Shown piece after piece: positions 59,810-64,000 of a DNA stretch of 64,000 bases. Within the stretch, counting starts at the first letter, position 1. Every line of letters starts with the position of its first letter. The translations under genes were made by a program, and so were the position numbers. Source of the stretch: Liolophura sinensis (lineage: Eukaryota > Mollusca > Polyplacophora > Chitonida > Chitonidae); NCBI RefSeq assembly GCF_032854445.1, contig NC_088301.1, forward strand, positions 58,042,512-58,106,511, in the 5' to 3' direction. A model generated the notes under the pieces. The model worked only from the letters and a program-made list of their open reading frames with translations. It was not told the origin of the DNA and searched no databases.

Positions 59810-61105
59810 TATGCAAGAAAGGGATGGGCACACTTCGACGGGAAAGACGAGAAATAGATGGACACATCTTCCACTGTACAGATTAGAAAAAAGTGGAGAT
59901 AATACACATGTTCCACGGGACAGACAACAAAGAGATGGACACATGTTCCACTGTACAGATAAGAAAAAAGTGGAGATAATACACATGTTCCACTGGACAG
60001 ACAAGAAAGAAGTGGACACATTACACTTGTTCCACGGGACAGACATGAAAGAGATGTACACAGTACACATGTTCCACAGGACAGACAAGAAGGAAGTGGA
60101 CACAGTACACATATTCCACAGTGCAGACAAGAAAGAAGTGGACACAGTACACTTGTTCCACGGGACAAACAAGGAAAGAGGTGGACACAGTACATATCTT
60201 CCACAGGACAGACAAGAAAGAGGCGGACACAGTACACTTGTTCTACAGAACAGACAGGAAAGAGATTCATACAGTACATGTGTTCCACAGAAAGGAGGTG
60301 AACACAGTACACATGTTCCACAGGAGAGACAAGAAAGAGGTGAACACAGTACACATGTTCCACAGAACAGACAAGAGAGAGGTGAACACAGCACATATGT
60401 TCCATAGAACAGACAAGAGAGAGGTGGACACAGTACACGTCTTCACTTGACAGACAAGGCAGAGGTGGACACAGTACACATGCTCCACAGAACAGACATG
60501 AAATAGACACAGTACACGTTTCACTGAACAGATAAGAAAGAGGTGGACACAGTGCACATGTTCCACAGAACAGACAAGAAATAAGTGGACAGTACCCATC
60601 TTCCACAGGAGGGACAAGAAAGAGATGGACACAGTACACGTCTTCCACAGGACAGATAAGAAAAAGATGGACACAGTGCACATGTTCCACAGATCAGACA
60701 AGAAAGAGATGGATGCCGTACACATCTTCCATAGGACAGACAAGAAAGAGGTGGACACAGTACAAGTTTCAATGGACAGATAAGAAAGAGGTGGACACAG
60801 TATAAGTTTCAATGGACAGATAAGAAACAGGTGGACATAATAAACATGTTCCACTAGACAGATAAGAAAGCGGTGGACACAACACAATGAGTTACCAGTT
60901 CTGGCAGATGCGAACCAAGAGACGTAATACAAGAATAATACAATACAAGGGATGTAATACAAGAACTAAATGGACACATGCTCCAGTGTAGAGACAAGAA
61001 AGAGATGGACACGATATACAAGCTCCATTGAAGAGACAAGAAAGAGATGGAAACAGTACACATGCTGCACTAAACAGACAAGAAAGAGGTTGAAACAATA
61101 CAGTA
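59810..61105. repeat. Minisatellite, 42-bp unit, about 29 copies
   Basis: The unit contains GTACACATGTTCCACAGGAC, then AGACAAGAAAGAGGTGGACACA. It is interrupted at about 60889-60965 by a segment with TTACCAGTTCTGGCAGATG, which resembles the right flank at about 61110-61145, so array and flank were duplicated together. The period is a multiple of three, so frames stay open on both strands: 303, 263 and 231 codons on minus, 198 on plus. Those frames overlap each other and are read as repeat products, not genes. Confidence 0.95.
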
Positions 61106-61267
61106 AGTAACCAGTTCTACCATATGGAGAAGCAAGAGACGGATCTAATGCTTGCTTTCTTGGTGACGTCAGCTTATATTGTAAATACAACACGGTTTAG
61201 CAGCCTTGATCTTATTATGTGCTCCTGATAAACGCACGTGTACATGTAGCATGATCATGAAATGCTG

Positions 61268-61434
61268 TACACCGGCCGTAAGCAGGAAGGTCTTTCAGCA
61301 ACCTGCGGATGGTCGTGGGTTTTCTCCGGGCTCTGCCCTGTTTCCTTCCACCATAATACTGGCCGTCGTCGTATAAGTGAAATATTCTTGAGTACGGCGT
61401 AAAACACCAATCAAATAAATAAATACATAAATCA
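61268..61434 (+). mobile_element. SINE copy, 5'-truncated (same family as 5925-6172)
   Basis: CAGCAACCTGCGGATGGTCG, TTTCCTTCCACCATAATACT, GAAATATTCTTGAGTACGGC and a final AAATAAATAAATA tail follow the same order as in the copy at 5925-6172; the tRNA-like head is missing. Confidence 0.7.
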
Positions 61435-63390
61435 AATGCTGTATACTGTGTGTAATATCATATGTCAGCATCAACATGTTGAATTACATTTCTAAGAAAT
61501 ATTATGACAACTTCATTCGCGATATAGGCAAGCAGTAATATTCATTCATATAACTTATCTGCATATGCTGTCATTTGAATGGCAAAGTAACGAAGGGTCT
61601 ACTCTAATATTAAGTTTTCTAAAAATGTGGTTCTCATCTTTGTGCTGTTATTTGGACGTTTTCTCGTTCCTTTATCCCACACACCGCCGCGTTTGTCCAT
61701 ACGGTCACATATTAGGTCACAGCGACGTCAATATTTTGCCGTTTCGCCACAAAATCATTTTTTTATATTATTCTTGGTCGGAGCATTGACAGTAATTAGT
61801 ACTTTTTATTAATATGACTGTTAACAGTTGACGTAAATCTGTTTATATTCAGATTCTACAGCCTGTAGTGATTTATGAACACCATCGCCACCAGTTTCGT
61901 CCAAGTCTATTTCGAATAAATAATCATAAATCATACGCAAATTCGGCATTCACGTGTACACATCAATTCGAATTTGCGTCACTATACATGTATAAGAGCG
62001 TTTCATGTATAAGAGCGATGTATAAGTACTTTCTACATATATGAGTAATTCAGCGTGTATCAGTCTAGAATTTTTCACAGCACACTAGGATGTAATCTCG
62101 CCTTATCGATCCCAGCGACTGATGATACTTCGCACAAATAAATTGTGACTTTCGTATGAAAAGAGCATTTGGTTTATCAACCATCACTATTTGAAGAAGT
62201 CAGCTCATATCTGATACTGATTTAATATAAGCATCTGCTCCATTTAAATGCTGTCGTTGTTTTATAATATTACCTTGCATTCTGAATAACTATTCAAGGC
62301 GTTGCAGCACATCGGGTTTCTATTTTCCAAATGGCTTATAGGCCTAGATATATCTAACTTGTGGAATATACGTATATCGACAACCTTACATTATTGATTA
62401 ACACCAAGCTGCGGAAAGTTTTAAACTCACAAACACTATGGGGCTTTAACCTATATATTTATCTTTTTTTATCTGTACCCTCACTGGAAAGCATAGCGCT
62501 TGGATTATGCGCCTGGTAAGTTCCTATCTTGCTACATCTCAGCCTGATCTACTCGCCAAATACACTAACCCGTAGTCACCGCTTTCATCATGCTATAAAT
62601 GGCGCTGTCAACACAACATTTCTGATACTAATCAATACGCTTGGAAATTCCTGCACGCGATTCTGGCTCAAGGCAAATTAATATATGTTGACTTTATCCG
62701 CGTTTCAGCCTCGATGAGTTCTTCCAAATTTCCGGTTGATGTCTAAAAGTTGCCTTTTATTCAACATAAATGAATGCCATTGAGCATTCATATGCCTGCT
62801 TTGGAATCCGGAACTATATCTCGAAAGACAATGGCAAGCCTCTGCAAAATATTCGGAATTTTGAAGATTTCATTTGTCTGTGTCTTGTATTATTTCACAG
62901 GCTAGGGTACCAGCTCTGGAGCCTTGGCAAGTGCAATATTACCGCAATATTAATCCTCTGCAGGAAAAACAAGCATAATCCATGTTGTCACAATACGGCC
63001 TACATGTAAGAACGAGTTCTAAACTGCCGTTCATCGCATGAAAAGATGCTCATTAAAAATTAAAAAACAAATTGTAGTTTCGGTCCCTTGACATAACAGT
63101 TTTGTTGATCATGGCAAATTATTCATCTTTCGCATTGCCCTTGATAAAGTTATATAGAATGTATAAATAAAAGTAGGATAGGCCTACCCGTGATTTAGAG
63201 GTGCCTCACTGATCTGACCTGGCAATGGGCATTTTGAGGATAATAGCCAGCCGTAACCAGCTGTTATCAGCCAACGTACTTTTTCATAGTATGAAACATC
63301 GGACTGTCTATATGTATGCATGTATGAATGTATGCTTGCAGTTTGCGTCACACACGCCAGACGAGACGTCGCCAGGTATGTGCACATATA
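61435..63390. other. Non-coding sequence, nothing recognised
   Basis: AT-rich; short open frames only, no domain or RNA gene seen. Confidence 0.5.
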
Positions 63391-63394
63391 CTGT

Positions 63395-63635
63395 TCTTGT
63401 GGCAGGGCAAGTCCTTCCCGCCGAAGTACTGCAGCCGTTGAAGTATCAAGACACCAGACAAGACACTCTACCCTGTTACAGTATACTGACATATGATCAA
63501 CCAGTCCTGTTTCCTTGCTCTGACCTCTCAGTGATGAGTGCCATCTATAAGTCAGTTGGCATGACCCGACCAGTTTGATCCAAGGTCTCTCAACCTCGAG
63601 GGTGACTGTCTAATCACTAGGCCTCCGTATAATAA
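63395..63635 (-). mobile_element. Diverged SINE copy, minus orientation (related to 1150-1606)
   Basis: Read on the minus strand, GGCCTAGTGATTAGACAGTC (A-box-like) is followed by GACTGGTTGATCATATGTCA, then GTATACTG and a CTTGCCCTGCC block. These match in order the GACTGGTTGACCCGTATCAG and following body of the copy at 1150-1606. The 117-codon plus frame at 63225-63578 runs through it and is not considered a gene. Confidence 0.55.
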
Positions 63636-64000
63636 TTTTGTGTAGACCGTCAGAATTTCCGATTAAATTATCTGCATTATGAAGCTTACTACAGGCGGAC
63701 CGTCCCTTGTATATTAAAGCGATAACTTATCTGTGCAATCATTCCTTCAGGAAAAGAACAGATCGAAAACTAACTTATTAAAGCCAAACGTTGTCAAGCA
63801 GCCTAATATTTATCAGTTTCTTGTAATATATGATGATCCCTCAAATGAACAGAAGAGAACAATGAAAAAATATGTAATATATAGTAATTAAAATACCATT
63901 TGTGTTCAGTCACAGTTCATGGGTAAAGGACAAAAAACAATCACCCTGACCTAAAAGCACTGTCAAACTTTAAGAGTTTAATTCATGCACGAAATTTAAT

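Noticed and set aside
63225-63578. 117-codon plus frame as a gene
   Set aside because: Overlaps a diverged SINE copy in opposite orientation and shows no protein family signature.

Overview
The window is animal nuclear DNA, most likely from a mollusc and probably a bivalve. Coding sequence is split into short GT-AG exons. The palindrome ACATGTAC is common in introns, molluscan-type tRNA-derived SINE copies are present, and minisatellites and TA microsatellites are abundant. The organism call is inference from these textures; there is no marker gene. No bacterial-style operon, CRISPR array, rRNA or intact tRNA gene was seen.

Two protein-coding genes can be supported, arranged tail to tail. 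(1) Positions 1-9591, plus strand: the 3' half of a group I p21-activated kinase (PAK). Five exons encode 356 residues: the end of the regulatory linker and the whole kinase domain. The N-terminal CRIB part lies upstream of the window. (2) Positions 43996-20574, minus strand: a 19-exon RhoGEF of about 1,025 residues, with a disordered N-terminal half and then tandem DH and PH domains. It most resembles the PLEKHG7 subfamily. Splice phase agrees at every junction except exon 5 to exon 6. PAK is a Rac/Cdc42 effector and DH-PH proteins activate Rho GTPases, so both genes belong to Rho-family signalling. Nothing in the sequence shows that they are co-regulated.

Layout: 1-9591 PAK exons and AT-rich introns carrying SINEs, a MITE-like element and a small tandem repeat; 9592-20573 intergenic, with a ~50-bp array at 14.1-14.9 kb and a large 25-bp array at 17.0-18.45 kb; 20574-43996 the RhoGEF gene, with a 42-bp array filling one intron, a foldback repeat in another and a G-rich tract in a third; 43997-64000 mostly non-coding, with TA microsatellites, a 200-base assembly gap, two 42-bp-period arrays near 58 and 60 kb, and SINE copies. 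I recognise no gene in 43997-64000.

No convincing new biological system was found. The most unusual features are three separate arrays that share a 42-bp (14-codon) period and read open in several frames, the 25-bp array with a 250-bp higher-order duplication, and sequence changes in the conserved CR3 helix of the RhoGEF.
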